Source: JBHICC01 sp046759385
GTDB lineage: Bacteria > Pseudomonadota > Gammaproteobacteria > Acidiferrobacterales > SPGG2
Direction: 5' to 3'
DNA: 64,000 nt
NCBI GenBank assembly: GCA_046759385.1
Contig: JBHICC010000004.1
Span: 1 to 64,000 of the forward strand
The translations under genes were made by a program, and so were the position numbers. Below, one piece after another: positions 9,035-15,826 of the stretch. Below the pieces are notes generated by a model. The model did no database searches. It was not told the DNA's origin and saw only the letters and a program-made list of their open reading frames with translations. How positions within the stretch are numbered: position 1 is the stretch's first letter; every line of letters starts with the position of its first letter.

Positions 9035-9050
9035 ACGTTTACGTAAACGT
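9035..9050. promoter_or_regulatory. LiuR-type operator upstream of the DUF2889 gene
   Basis: Perfect palindrome ACGTTTACGTAAACGT, embedded in TAACTTACGTTTACGTAAAC, 31 bases before the DUF2889 start. The identical core occurs at 15231-15246 and 15750-15765 around the MerR-type liuR gene. Assignment to that regulator is inferred from the match and from known MerR/LiuR operator style. Confidence 0.8.
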
Positions 9051-9133
9051 CAACAGGGCGATAAAAAACGCAAGCTATATCATGAGGTTGAGGCTGGTAC
9101 GAGGCGACGCTAGTCTGCGTCCGAAGACGGGTG

Positions 9134-10786
9134 CTAAGCGCTTTCGAGCTCGCGCGCGCGATCGCGCAACTTGTACTTCTGAATCTTGCCGGTCGAAGTT
9201 TTCGGTAGTGGGCCGAACAGCACTGTCTTCGGAGCTTTGTAATGTGCGAGGTGTTCTCGGCAAAACGCGATGATGTCGTCTGCCGTTGTATCCGACGCTG
9301 AGTCTTTCAAGTTTACGAACGCACACGGTGTTTCGCCCCACTTGTCATCCGGGCGTGCGACCACGGCGGCTTCAAGCACATCGGGATGACGATAAAGCAC
9401 ATCTTCAACCTCGATCGAAGAAATATTTTCACCGCCTGAAATGATGACGTCTTTGGAGCGATCCTTTAGTTGAATGTATCCGTCCGGATGCATGACGCCG
9501 AGATCGCCTGAATGAAACCAGCCACCTGCAAACGACTCCTTAGTTGCTTTGTCGTTCTTTAAGTAACCCTTCATCACGATGTTTCCGCGAAACATCACCT
9601 CACCCATGGTTTTACCGTCGGCAGGCACGGGTGTCATGTTTTCAGGGTTTATGACCTGTAGTTCTTGCAGTGCGTGGTACGTGACACCTTGGCGCGCTTT
9701 GAGGCGTGCCTGCTCTTCCATCGGCTGTTGGTCCCATTCCTTTTTCCATGCGCACACGACGGCTGGGCCGTATGTTTCGGTAAGTCCGTAAACATGAGTC
9801 ATGTGAAAGCCGGCCTGTTCCATTGCCGCCAAGACCGAGGCCGGCGGCGGTGCAGCGGCAGTCATGACCTCGACCGTATGCGAAAATTCACGACGTTCTT
9901 CTGGTCTTGCATTGATGACAAGGTTCAAAACGATTGGCGCGCCACAAAAGTGCGTGACGCGGTGATCGGCGATTGCATCGAAGATGTTCGGTGCATTCAC
10001 CTTGCGCAGGCTCACGCTCGTGCCCCCAAGCGCAGCTAAGGTCCAGGGGAAGCACCAGCCATTGCAATGAAACATCGGTAAGGTCCATAGGTACACGGGG
10101 TGATGTCCCATGTCCCATGCAAGAATGTTGCTTAGTGCGTTGAGATAGGCGCCACGATGGTGATAAACGACGCCCTTCGGGTTTCCGGTCGTGCCGGAGG
10201 TATAGTTCAAGGAAATGGCCTGCCACTCGCTCTGCGGCAGTGACCATGCGAACTCTGGATCGCCCCGCTCGAGCAAGGCCTCGTACGTGATTTCGCCTAG
10301 AAGCTCACCCTCCGGTACGAGTGGATCGTCAATATCGATCACGACAGGCTTGCGCTTTAGGTTCTGCAGCGCCTGTTTGATAACGCCCGAAAACTCCCGA
10401 TCGGTGATCAAGACCTTGGCCGCACCGTGGTCGAGAATGAAGCTGATCGTATTGGCATCGAGCCGGACATTGAGCGTATTCAGTACCGCCCCCGTCATAG
10501 CCACGCCAAAATGGGTTTCGTAAATCGCCGGTATGTTGGGTGCCATAACCGCAACCGTGTCACCCAGCGTGATCCCGTAACCCTTGAGCGCCGCAGCGAG
10601 ACGGCGGCAGCGGGTGTAAGTCTGCGACCAGGTGTAGCGCACATCACCGTGGATCACCGATGTGTGATCGGGATAAACGTGGGCGGCACGCGCGATGAAG
10701 CTCAGTGGTGACAGCGGCACGTAGTTCGCCGGGACTGGATCGAGCCCGGATTCGTAAGGATTGCCGCTGAGGTCAGTGTCGCCCAT
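9134..10786 (-). CDS. AMP-binding acyl-CoA synthetase
   Basis: Activates a carboxylic acid to its CoA thioester with ATP through an acyl-adenylate. The 550 residues show the nucleotide-binding motif YTSGTTGNPKGVVYHHRG, the A5 region HVYGLTETYGP, the hinge GWFHSGDLGVMHPDGYIQLK and the C-terminal lysine in PKTSTGKIQKYKLR. This is the medium/long-chain or DitJ-like branch. The start at 10786 follows AGGAGGATTCCC, an excellent ribosome-binding site. It is divergent from a hotdog thioesterase at 10918. A close paralogue is at 36117-37751. The substrate cannot be fixed; branched, aromatic or terpenoid acids are all possible. Confidence 0.94.
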   Translation of the reverse strand: MGDTDLSGNPYESGLDPVPANYVPLSPLSFIARAAHVYPDHTSVIHGDVRYTWSQTYTRCRRLAAALKGYGITLGDTVAVMAPNIPAIYETHFGVAMTGAVLNTLNVRLDANTISFILDHGAAKVLITDREFSGVIKQALQNLKRKPVVIDIDDPLVPEGELLGEITYEALLERGDPEFAWSLPQSEWQAISLNYTSGTTGNPKGVVYHHRGAYLNALSNILAWDMGHHPVYLWTLPMFHCNGWCFPWTLAALGGTSVSLRKVNAPNIFDAIADHRVTHFCGAPIVLNLVINARPEERREFSHTVEVMTAAAPPPASVLAAMEQAGFHMTHVYGLTETYGPAVVCAWKKEWDQQPMEEQARLKARQGVTYHALQELQVINPENMTPVPADGKTMGEVMFRGNIVMKGYLKNDKATKESFAGGWFHSGDLGVMHPDGYIQLKDRSKDVIISGGENISSIEVEDVLYRHPDVLEAAVVARPDDKWGETPCAFVNLKDSASDTTADDIIAFCREHLAHYKAPKTVLFGPLPKTSTGKIQKYKLRDRARELESA

Positions 10787-10917
10787 GGGAATCCTCCTGT
10801 GCCGACCGGTTGTTGTTCAGATCGTGACTGGCCTCGCCTCGGCGGGGCGTTATACTGCCTCATTCTGCGGCCACTGGTAGCGAGACTTCAAGCGCCGGGC
10901 AGGATCAATAGATAGAC

Positions 10918-11349
10918 ATGTCGCGCGTCTCGATAGCGGAATTTGAGCAGATCGCCCGCGAGCGGGTGCCCTTCATGGGACAGCTCGGGGTGAAGGTCGA
11001 GCAGCTTGACGAAGGCAGCGCTCGAATCCGAGTCCCGTTCCGGGACGATTTCATACGCCCGGGTGGAACTATCGCTGGGCCGGTGCTCATGGGACTCGCC
11101 GACCTAGCCATGTATGGAGCAGTGCTTAGCCTGATCGGGCCTGTAGAGCTTGCCGTCACCACCAATCTCAACATCAACTTTCTGCGACGACCGAGCCCGG
11201 GTGATGTCATCGCTGAAGCGCGTATCCTAAAGCTCGGTAAACGGCTTGCGGTCGGGGAGGTCGGTCTGTTTCGAGACGGTGAGGACGAGCTCGTGGCTCA
11301 CGTGACAACGACATATTCGATACCGCCGAGGCAAGACACGGAGCGATAA
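10918..11349 (+). CDS. PaaI-family hotdog thioesterase
   Basis: Predicted 143-residue acyl-CoA thioesterase. The hotdog helix segment is IAGPVLMGLADLAMYGAVL and the following strand is AVTTNLNINFLRRPSPGDVI, both typical of PaaI-like proteins. The catalytic acidic residue usually lies in the GPVLMGLAD segment. It begins with ATG at 10918 and is divergent from the acyl-CoA synthetase at 10786, sharing a 131-bp control region. The window has several such thioesterases, each beside a synthetase or dehydrogenase, consistent with CoA recycling. Confidence 0.9.
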   Translation: MSRVSIAEFEQIARERVPFMGQLGVKVEQLDEGSARIRVPFRDDFIRPGGTIAGPVLMGLADLAMYGAVLSLIGPVELAVTTNLNINFLRRPSPGDVIAEARILKLGKRLAVGEVGLFRDGEDELVAHVTTTYSIPPRQDTER

Positions 11350-11386
11350 GCGCTGGGACTGGGATCCTTCTTGATCGGTCAGTGCG

Positions 11387-11989
11387 CTACCAACCGCCGG
11401 TGCGAAGCCAACGGTCTACGTGGTCCAGCCGGTCATTTCCCCAAAACGGCTCGTCATCGACGATCACATAGGGCGAGCCGAATACACCGCGCGCAATCGC
11501 GGCCTCGGTCTCCTGGCGCAAGCGCGCCTTTACAGCGGTATCCTGCAACGCGGTCAGCATGGTGTCACGGCCGATGTCGAATGGTTCGGCGACGACCGCT
11601 ACCGTTTCTGGATCCGATATGTCTCGGCTGCCCACGAAGAAGGCGCTATAGAGTGCCTGCGCCAGCGCTTTTGCCTTTGCCGGATCTTGATCGTACAGCC
11701 AGTAATACGCACGGCTTGGCGCAACTCCGGAGACTGGTAGGCGTTCTGGCATCGTGAAAGGTACGCTATACAGCCGTGCCGAGCGGGCAAAATCACGGCA
11801 CGCGTATTCGCCGACCAATGGCTGTTGCGGTAGCGGCCCGCGGCCATTGATCTTGAAAACCGCACCCATCAGATAGGGTCGCCAGGTAACCGCTCGGCCG
11901 TGGCGTTCAGCAATATCATCGATACGGCGGCTTGCAATGTAGCCGTACGGCGATGAGAAATCGAAATAGAAATCGATGGGTTTGTTCAT
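11387..11989 (-). CDS. 2-hydroxychromene-2-carboxylate isomerase family protein
   Basis: Second HCCA-isomerase-like DsbA-fold protein, 200 residues. It opens with IDFYFDFSSPYGYIASRRI, where SSPYGY takes the place of the redox CxxC, and ends with the family signature ARGVFGSPYVIVDDEPFWG and the conserved NDRLDHVDRWL tail. It is closer to the classical HCCA isomerase pattern than the copy at 7794-8429. The pair lies on either side of the acyl-CoA synthetase region. No naphthalene-degradation genes are nearby, so a glutathione-dependent isomerisation or detoxification in acid catabolism is more likely than naphthalene breakdown. Confidence 0.92.
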   Translation of the reverse strand: MNKPIDFYFDFSSPYGYIASRRIDDIAERHGRAVTWRPYLMGAVFKINGRGPLPQQPLVGEYACRDFARSARLYSVPFTMPERLPVSGVAPSRAYYWLYDQDPAKAKALAQALYSAFFVGSRDISDPETVAVVAEPFDIGRDTMLTALQDTAVKARLRQETEAAIARGVFGSPYVIVDDEPFWGNDRLDHVDRWLRTGGW

Positions 11990-11994
11990 AGATC

Positions 11995-12084
11995 AAGTAT
12001 CAAGTTTGAAGTAGCAAGTAGCAAGCAAAACCAATTTCAGTTTTTGGATTTCCTTGATTCTTCACGCTTCATACTTCTCACTTG
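11995..12084. repeat. Heptamer interrupted inverted repeat, AAGTAGC type
   Basis: Left arm 11995-12026 is a run of degenerate 7-bp units: AAGTATC, AAGTTTG, AAGTAGC, AAGTAGC, AAGC. Right arm 12053-12084 is CTTGATT, CTTCACG, CTTCATA, CTTCTCA, CTTG, the complementary sense with the same 7-bp period. The spacer is 26 bp. It fills the space between the isomerase start and the thiolase stop. Confidence 0.85.
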
Positions 12085-12087
12085 GTT

Positions 12088-13275
12088 TTAAACCCTTTCC
12101 ACCGCCATCGCCGTAGCCTCGCCGCCGCCAATACACAGTGCGGCGACACCACGGCGTACATCATATTTCTCCATGGCAGTAAGCAAAGTCACGAGAATTC
12201 GTGCGCCCGAGGCACCGATCGGATGTCCAAGTGCACAGGCCCCGCCATGCACATTGACCTTGCCGTAAGGGAGGTCTAGGTCGTGCATCGCCGCCATTGT
12301 CACGACGGCGAACGCTTCGTTGATTTCAAAGAGATCCACCTCGGCTGTAGACCATTTGGTATTCTCAAGCACCTTGCCGATGGCATCGACCGGAGCGGTA
12401 GTGAACCAGTTGGGCTCGTGCGCATGGGTCGCGTGTCCGAGAATGCGCGCGTGCGGATTCAGTCCACGCTTTTCGGCCTCCGAGGACCGCATCAGTACGA
12501 GTGCAGCGGCACCGTCCGAGATCGAGCTTGAATTCGCCGCCGTCACCGTCCCGTTCTTGCGGAACGCGGGCCGCAGCTTCGAGATCTTTTCGATATTTGC
12601 TTTATGCGGCTGCTCATCGTGCTCGACGACGTGTTCACCCTTGCGCGTTTTCACGGTCACCGGGGTGACCTCCTTATCGAAGGTGCCGTCATCGATAGCT
12701 TTTTTCGCCCGCTCCAACGACGTAATGGCGAACTCGTCCTGAGCCACGCGGCTGAAACCGTAGCGATCGGCCGTGTCTTCAGCGAACGTCCCCATCAAGC
12801 GTCCTTTATCGTAAGCATCCTCGAGACCATCGAAGAACATGTGATCGACCAACTCCCCATGACCCATGCGCAGACCATCACGTGCCTTTGGCATTAGATA
12901 AGGCGCGTTGCTCATGCTCTCCATACCACCGGCCACCATGACGTCGTTCGTACCCGCAGCGATCAAGTCGTGCGCCAGCATTGCCGCCTTCATGCCGGAG
13001 CCACACATCTTGTTTATTGTGGTACAGCCCACACTCTTCGGTATTCCTGCGCTTAGCGAAGCCTGGCGCGCGGGCGCCTGCCCTTGTCCGGCTGGCAGCA
13101 CGCAACCCATGATTACCTCCTGCACCTCTCCAGGCGGCACGTTCGCTCGCTCCAGTGCAGCGCGGATAGCGGTCGCGCCAAGTTCCGGCGCCGCGACGTG
13201 TTTCAGATCACCTTGGAAGCCACCCATAGGAGTGCGGGCGGTGCCCACAATAACGATCGAATCGGTCTTGGTCAT
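12088..13275 (-). CDS. Acetyl-CoA C-acyltransferase (thiolase)
   Basis: Thiolase that cleaves 3-ketoacyl-CoA or condenses acetyl-CoA. The nucleophilic Cys91 is in INKMCGSGMKAAML; the C-terminal catalytic residues lie in ALGHPIGASGARI (His) and CIGGGEATAM (Cys). NEAFAVV is also present. The 395 residues are standard. The start overlaps the stop of the DUF1272 gene by 4 bases, so it is translationally coupled to the isovaleryl-CoA dehydrogenase operon. In that position it is best explained as the terminal thiolase of a branched-chain or acetoacetyl-CoA route. Whether it is degradative or biosynthetic (AtoB-like) cannot be told from the sequence. Confidence 0.95.
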   Translation of the reverse strand: MTKTDSIVIVGTARTPMGGFQGDLKHVAAPELGATAIRAALERANVPPGEVQEVIMGCVLPAGQGQAPARQASLSAGIPKSVGCTTINKMCGSGMKAAMLAHDLIAAGTNDVMVAGGMESMSNAPYLMPKARDGLRMGHGELVDHMFFDGLEDAYDKGRLMGTFAEDTADRYGFSRVAQDEFAITSLERAKKAIDDGTFDKEVTPVTVKTRKGEHVVEHDEQPHKANIEKISKLRPAFRKNGTVTAANSSSISDGAAALVLMRSSEAEKRGLNPHARILGHATHAHEPNWFTTAPVDAIGKVLENTKWSTAEVDLFEINEAFAVVTMAAMHDLDLPYGKVNVHGGACALGHPIGASGARILVTLLTAMEKYDVRRGVAALCIGGGEATAMAVERV

Positions 13276-13463
13276 CGTGCCTCACCTCGGGTCACACGGC
13301 GCGGCCGTTGAAGCAGCTCACCGTTACAGTTCGAACAGGTGTATTGCATCGTTTCTGTGCAGCCGCGGCAAAATGTACATTCATACGTGCAGATGTAGGC
13401 CTCGCCGTCAGGCGCAAGCGCCACTTCACACTTTTCACATCGTTGCCGCATCTCTAGGACCAT
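13272..13463 (-). CDS. DUF1272 small cysteine-rich protein
   Basis: 63-residue protein with a row of cysteines: CEKC, then YICTYECTFCRGC, then CSNCNGEL. The spacing suggests one or two bound zinc ions in a ribbon-like fold and matches the DUF1272 family, which has no established function. It sits between isovaleryl-CoA dehydrogenase and thiolase, overlapping the thiolase start by 4 bases (ATGA arrangement), so it is a bona fide operon member. A chaperone, regulatory or metal-storage role would be a guess. Confidence 0.88.
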   Translation of the reverse strand: MVLEMRQRCEKCEVALAPDGEAYICTYECTFCRGCTETMQYTCSNCNGELLQRPRRVTRGEAR

Positions 13464-13506
13464 TACTTAATACTCATGCGCTGCGCATCGTAAGGATCGC
13501 ACTCGC

Positions 13507-14679
13507 TCAGATGGTTTCCTCGAACAGTTCCCGCCCGATCAACATGCGCCGTATTTCGCTGGTGCCAGCGCCGATCTCGTAGAGTTTGGCGTCTCGCAAC
13601 AAACGGCCGGTCGGATACTCGTTGATATAGCCGTTACCACCCAATGCCTGAATGGCCTCGAGCGTCATCCAAGTGGCTTTTTCAGCAGCATAGAGAATCA
13701 CGCCAGCGGCATCCTTGCGACTGGCTTCCCCACGATCATAGGCTTGAGCGACAGCATATACATAAGCCTTGCACGCGTTCATCGTCGTGTACATGTCGGC
13801 GAGCTTACCCTGCATCAGCTCGAACTCGCCTATCGGTCGACCGAACTGCGTGCGCTCATGGACGTACGGTACGACCACATCCATGCAGGCCTGCATGATG
13901 CCAAGTGGACCTCCCGCCAACACTAGTCGCTCGTAATCGAGCCCGCTCATAAGCACAGCCACCCCGTCATTCACCTTACCGAGCACATTCTCTGCGGGCA
14001 CTTTGCAGTCCTCGAACACGAGCTCGCAGGTGTTGGATCCGCGCATGCCGAGCTTGTCCAGTTTTTGTGCGGTTGAAAAGCCGGTGAAGCCCTTCTCGAT
14101 GATGAAAGCGGTTATCCCTTTCGGGCCTGCGTCAGGATCGGTCTTAGCGTAGACCACTAAGGTGGCTGCATCGGGGCCGTTAGTGATCCACATCTTGTTA
14201 CCGTTAAGAAGATAATGATTATCTTTTTTGTCGGCACGCGTGCGCATGCTCACGACATCAGAGCCCGCGCCGGTCTCGCTCATTGCCAGTGCACCTACGT
14301 GTTCACCACTGATGAGCTTGGGTAGGTACTTGCGCTTTTGGGTTTCCGTTCCGTTGCGCCGAATCTGATTAACGCAAATGTTGGAATGGGCACCATAAGA
14401 CAAACCGACCGATGCAGACGCGCGACTGATCTCTTCGACGGCCACCACGTGCTCCAGATAACCCATCGCGGCACCACCGTATGCTTGTTCGACGGTGATT
14501 CCGAGTAGACCGAGATCGCCCATCTTGCGCCATAGGTCAGAAGGAAACTCGTTGTCACGGTCGATGTCCGCTGCTCGGGGTGCGATTTCGGCGCTCGCGA
14601 ATGCTTGTACGGACTCGCGTAGCATGTCGGCCGTCTCACCCAGTTCGAAGTTGAGCGAAGGGAACGCGCTTGTCGTCAT
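13507..14679 (-). CDS. ivd: Isovaleryl-CoA dehydrogenase
   Basis: FAD enzyme oxidising isovaleryl-CoA to 3-methylcrotonyl-CoA. Evidence beyond general acyl-CoA dehydrogenase similarity is the position of the catalytic base: SGLDYERLVLAGGPLGIMQA carries the helix-G Glu used by isovaleryl-CoA dehydrogenases, while the usual C-terminal YEG(T) site reads YEIGAGTSEIRR. Other motifs are SYGAHSNICVNQI, AMSETGAGSDVVSM and GGNGYINEYPTGR. The ATG at 14679 (MTTSAFPSLNFE) overlaps the thioesterase stop in an ATGA, giving 390 residues. 3-methylcrotonyl-CoA carboxylase genes are absent from this window, so the rest of leucine catabolism must lie elsewhere, or the enzyme acts on another branched acid. Confidence 0.92.
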   Translation of the reverse strand: MTTSAFPSLNFELGETADMLRESVQAFASAEIAPRAADIDRDNEFPSDLWRKMGDLGLLGITVEQAYGGAAMGYLEHVVAVEEISRASASVGLSYGAHSNICVNQIRRNGTETQKRKYLPKLISGEHVGALAMSETGAGSDVVSMRTRADKKDNHYLLNGNKMWITNGPDAATLVVYAKTDPDAGPKGITAFIIEKGFTGFSTAQKLDKLGMRGSNTCELVFEDCKVPAENVLGKVNDGVAVLMSGLDYERLVLAGGPLGIMQACMDVVVPYVHERTQFGRPIGEFELMQGKLADMYTTMNACKAYVYAVAQAYDRGEASRKDAAGVILYAAEKATWMTLEAIQALGGNGYINEYPTGRLLRDAKLYEIGAGTSEIRRMLIGRELFEETI

Positions 14680-15146
14680 GATTGATCGGCCTCTTTGGGC
14701 TTGTGGGCTGCGTCTGTCAACGTGAACAACGTCTGTAACAACGTGGCGCACATTTTCTCTGCGCCGTTTTTCAATACACCAACGTCGGCTTTGGCAATAA
14801 CCAACGTCTTTCCCGCGTTGACCACGTGCCCGCGCGCGATCAGGCGCTCACCGTCGCCAGGTCGCAACAGATTGAGCTTATACTCGACCGTCAGCACACG
14901 CGAATGAACGGGCATTAAGGTAAAGCCGGCGTAACCAGCGGCAGAGTCAGCGATAGTGCTGATGATGCCGGCGTGAAAATAGCCGTCCTGCTGGCTTAGT
15001 TCCGGTCGGTAAGGAAGGTGGATCTCACAGTAGCCCGGCTGGACGTCGACGAGCGCGGCGCCGATGAGATCCATGATCTGCTGTTGTGCAAAGCTCTGAT
15101 GGACGCGTTCGGCGTAGCCTGGATCTGATGGTGTCGGCGAAGGCAT
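14676..15146 (-). CDS. PaaI-family thioesterase of the LiuR-type operon
   Basis: Predicted hotdog acyl-CoA thioesterase of 156 residues. The core segment is DGYFHAGIISTIADSAAGYAG, followed by LTVEYKLNLLRPGDGERLIA. The frame is open to a GTG at 15188, but the ATG at 15146 has a G-rich ribosome-binding stretch (GGGGGA) just upstream and is preferred. It is the first gene of the operon thioesterase, isovaleryl-CoA dehydrogenase, DUF1272, thiolase. An exact copy of the 16-bp operator lies at 15231-15246, upstream of its start. It overlaps the dehydrogenase start by 4 bases. Confidence 0.88.
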   Translation of the reverse strand: MPSPTPSDPGYAERVHQSFAQQQIMDLIGAALVDVQPGYCEIHLPYRPELSQQDGYFHAGIISTIADSAAGYAGFTLMPVHSRVLTVEYKLNLLRPGDGERLIARGHVVNAGKTLVIAKADVGVLKNGAEKMCATLLQTLFTLTDAAHKPKEADQS

Positions 15147-15230
15147 GCGTTTCCCCCGGGGCTGGGTATTCGGCCGCTGGCCCAACACCCGCGCGTGCCA
15201 ATTTTGGGCGCTCCTTTAAGACCCTAACTT

Positions 15231-15246
15231 ACGTTTACGTAAACGT
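15231..15246. promoter_or_regulatory. LiuR-type operator before the thioesterase-ivd operon
   Basis: Perfect palindrome ACGTTTACGTAAACGT preceded by CTAACTT, the same flank as the site at 9035-9050. It lies between the liuR stop codon and the thioesterase start, so the thioesterase-ivd-thiolase genes can be transcribed from a regulated promoter independent of liuR. Confidence 0.85.
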
Positions 15247-15250
15247 CAAT

Positions 15251-15646
15251 CTATGACGGTTTGTTCGAGCTTTTCAGCTTGGCGAGGCGCCCCTTGCACT
15301 GCGCTTCAATGTCATGAAGCTCCTTCAGGGTGACTTCGATATCACGCTGCTGCTGGCTCAACAGCGCCCGTCGCTCATCGATTTTTGCCAGAAAGTGTTG
15401 AAGTTGCCCCACTTCCCCGGTTTCGGCATCGTACATATCGAGCATCTCGCTGATTTCGGTGAGCGAGAAGCCCAGCCGTTTGCCTCTCACCACTAGCTTT
15501 AAGCGGACCCGATCGCGTGCGCTGTAAACCCGTGCTTGGCCGTTCCGAGCCGGGCTCAGCAAGCCCTGATCCTCATAGAAGCGGATCGTTCGCGTGGTAA
15601 CGTCGAATTCTTGGGCGAGCTGCCTGATCGTGTAAGTCTCGGTCAT
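15251..15646 (-). CDS. liuR: MerR-family regulator, LiuR-like
   Basis: DNA-binding regulator of branched-chain acyl-CoA catabolism. The winged helix is at the N-terminus (TIRQLAQEFDVTTRTIRFYE, DQGLL, RVYSARDRVRLKLVVRGKRL, then GFSLTEISEMLDMYD), and a coiled-coil dimer helix covers about residues 75-125 (QQQRDIEVTLKELHDIEAQC). Only 131 residues are present and there is no effector domain beyond the coiled coil, as in LiuR. The ATG at 15646 has GGGGA upstream; a TTG at 15655 is the alternative. It is divergent from icmF with two operator copies between them, so it probably autoregulates. The likely effector is a branched acyl-CoA, by analogy with the family. Confidence 0.9.
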   Translation of the reverse strand: MTETYTIRQLAQEFDVTTRTIRFYEDQGLLSPARNGQARVYSARDRVRLKLVVRGKRLGFSLTEISEMLDMYDAETGEVGQLQHFLAKIDERRALLSQQQRDIEVTLKELHDIEAQCKGRLAKLKSSNKPS

Positions 15647-15704
15647 GATCCCCAAGGCGATGTAGAATCGGTGCGATTATATATGATGGATGATGAGATT
15701 TCCC

Positions 15705-15720
15705 TTTACGTAAACGTAAA
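15705..15720. promoter_or_regulatory. Degenerate LiuR-type operator in the liuR/icmF region
   Basis: TTTACGTAAACGTAAA is an inverted repeat with one mismatch. Relative to the perfect sites it matches the right part of the palindrome, while the far left arm is altered. It is nearer the liuR start, with its first base 45 bp from that of the perfect site at 15750, so it may serve liuR autoregulation. Confidence 0.65.
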
Positions 15721-15749
15721 TTCCTGCATTTTGCAGGGATATTGAGTTG

Positions 15750-15765
15750 ACGTTTACGTAAACGT
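15750..15765. promoter_or_regulatory. LiuR-type operator before icmF
   Basis: Perfect palindrome ACGTTTACGTAAACGT in the context GAGTTGACG...GTAATACAG. The overlapping TTGACG could be a -35 element for icmF, and the GTG start is 62 bases downstream, so bound regulator would block or remodel this promoter. Confidence 0.85.
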
Positions 15766-15826
15766 AATACAGAATCAGGAGACAGGAGCGCTGATCCTGC
15801 CCCAAGTGCTCCGCCGGAGGGGAACC

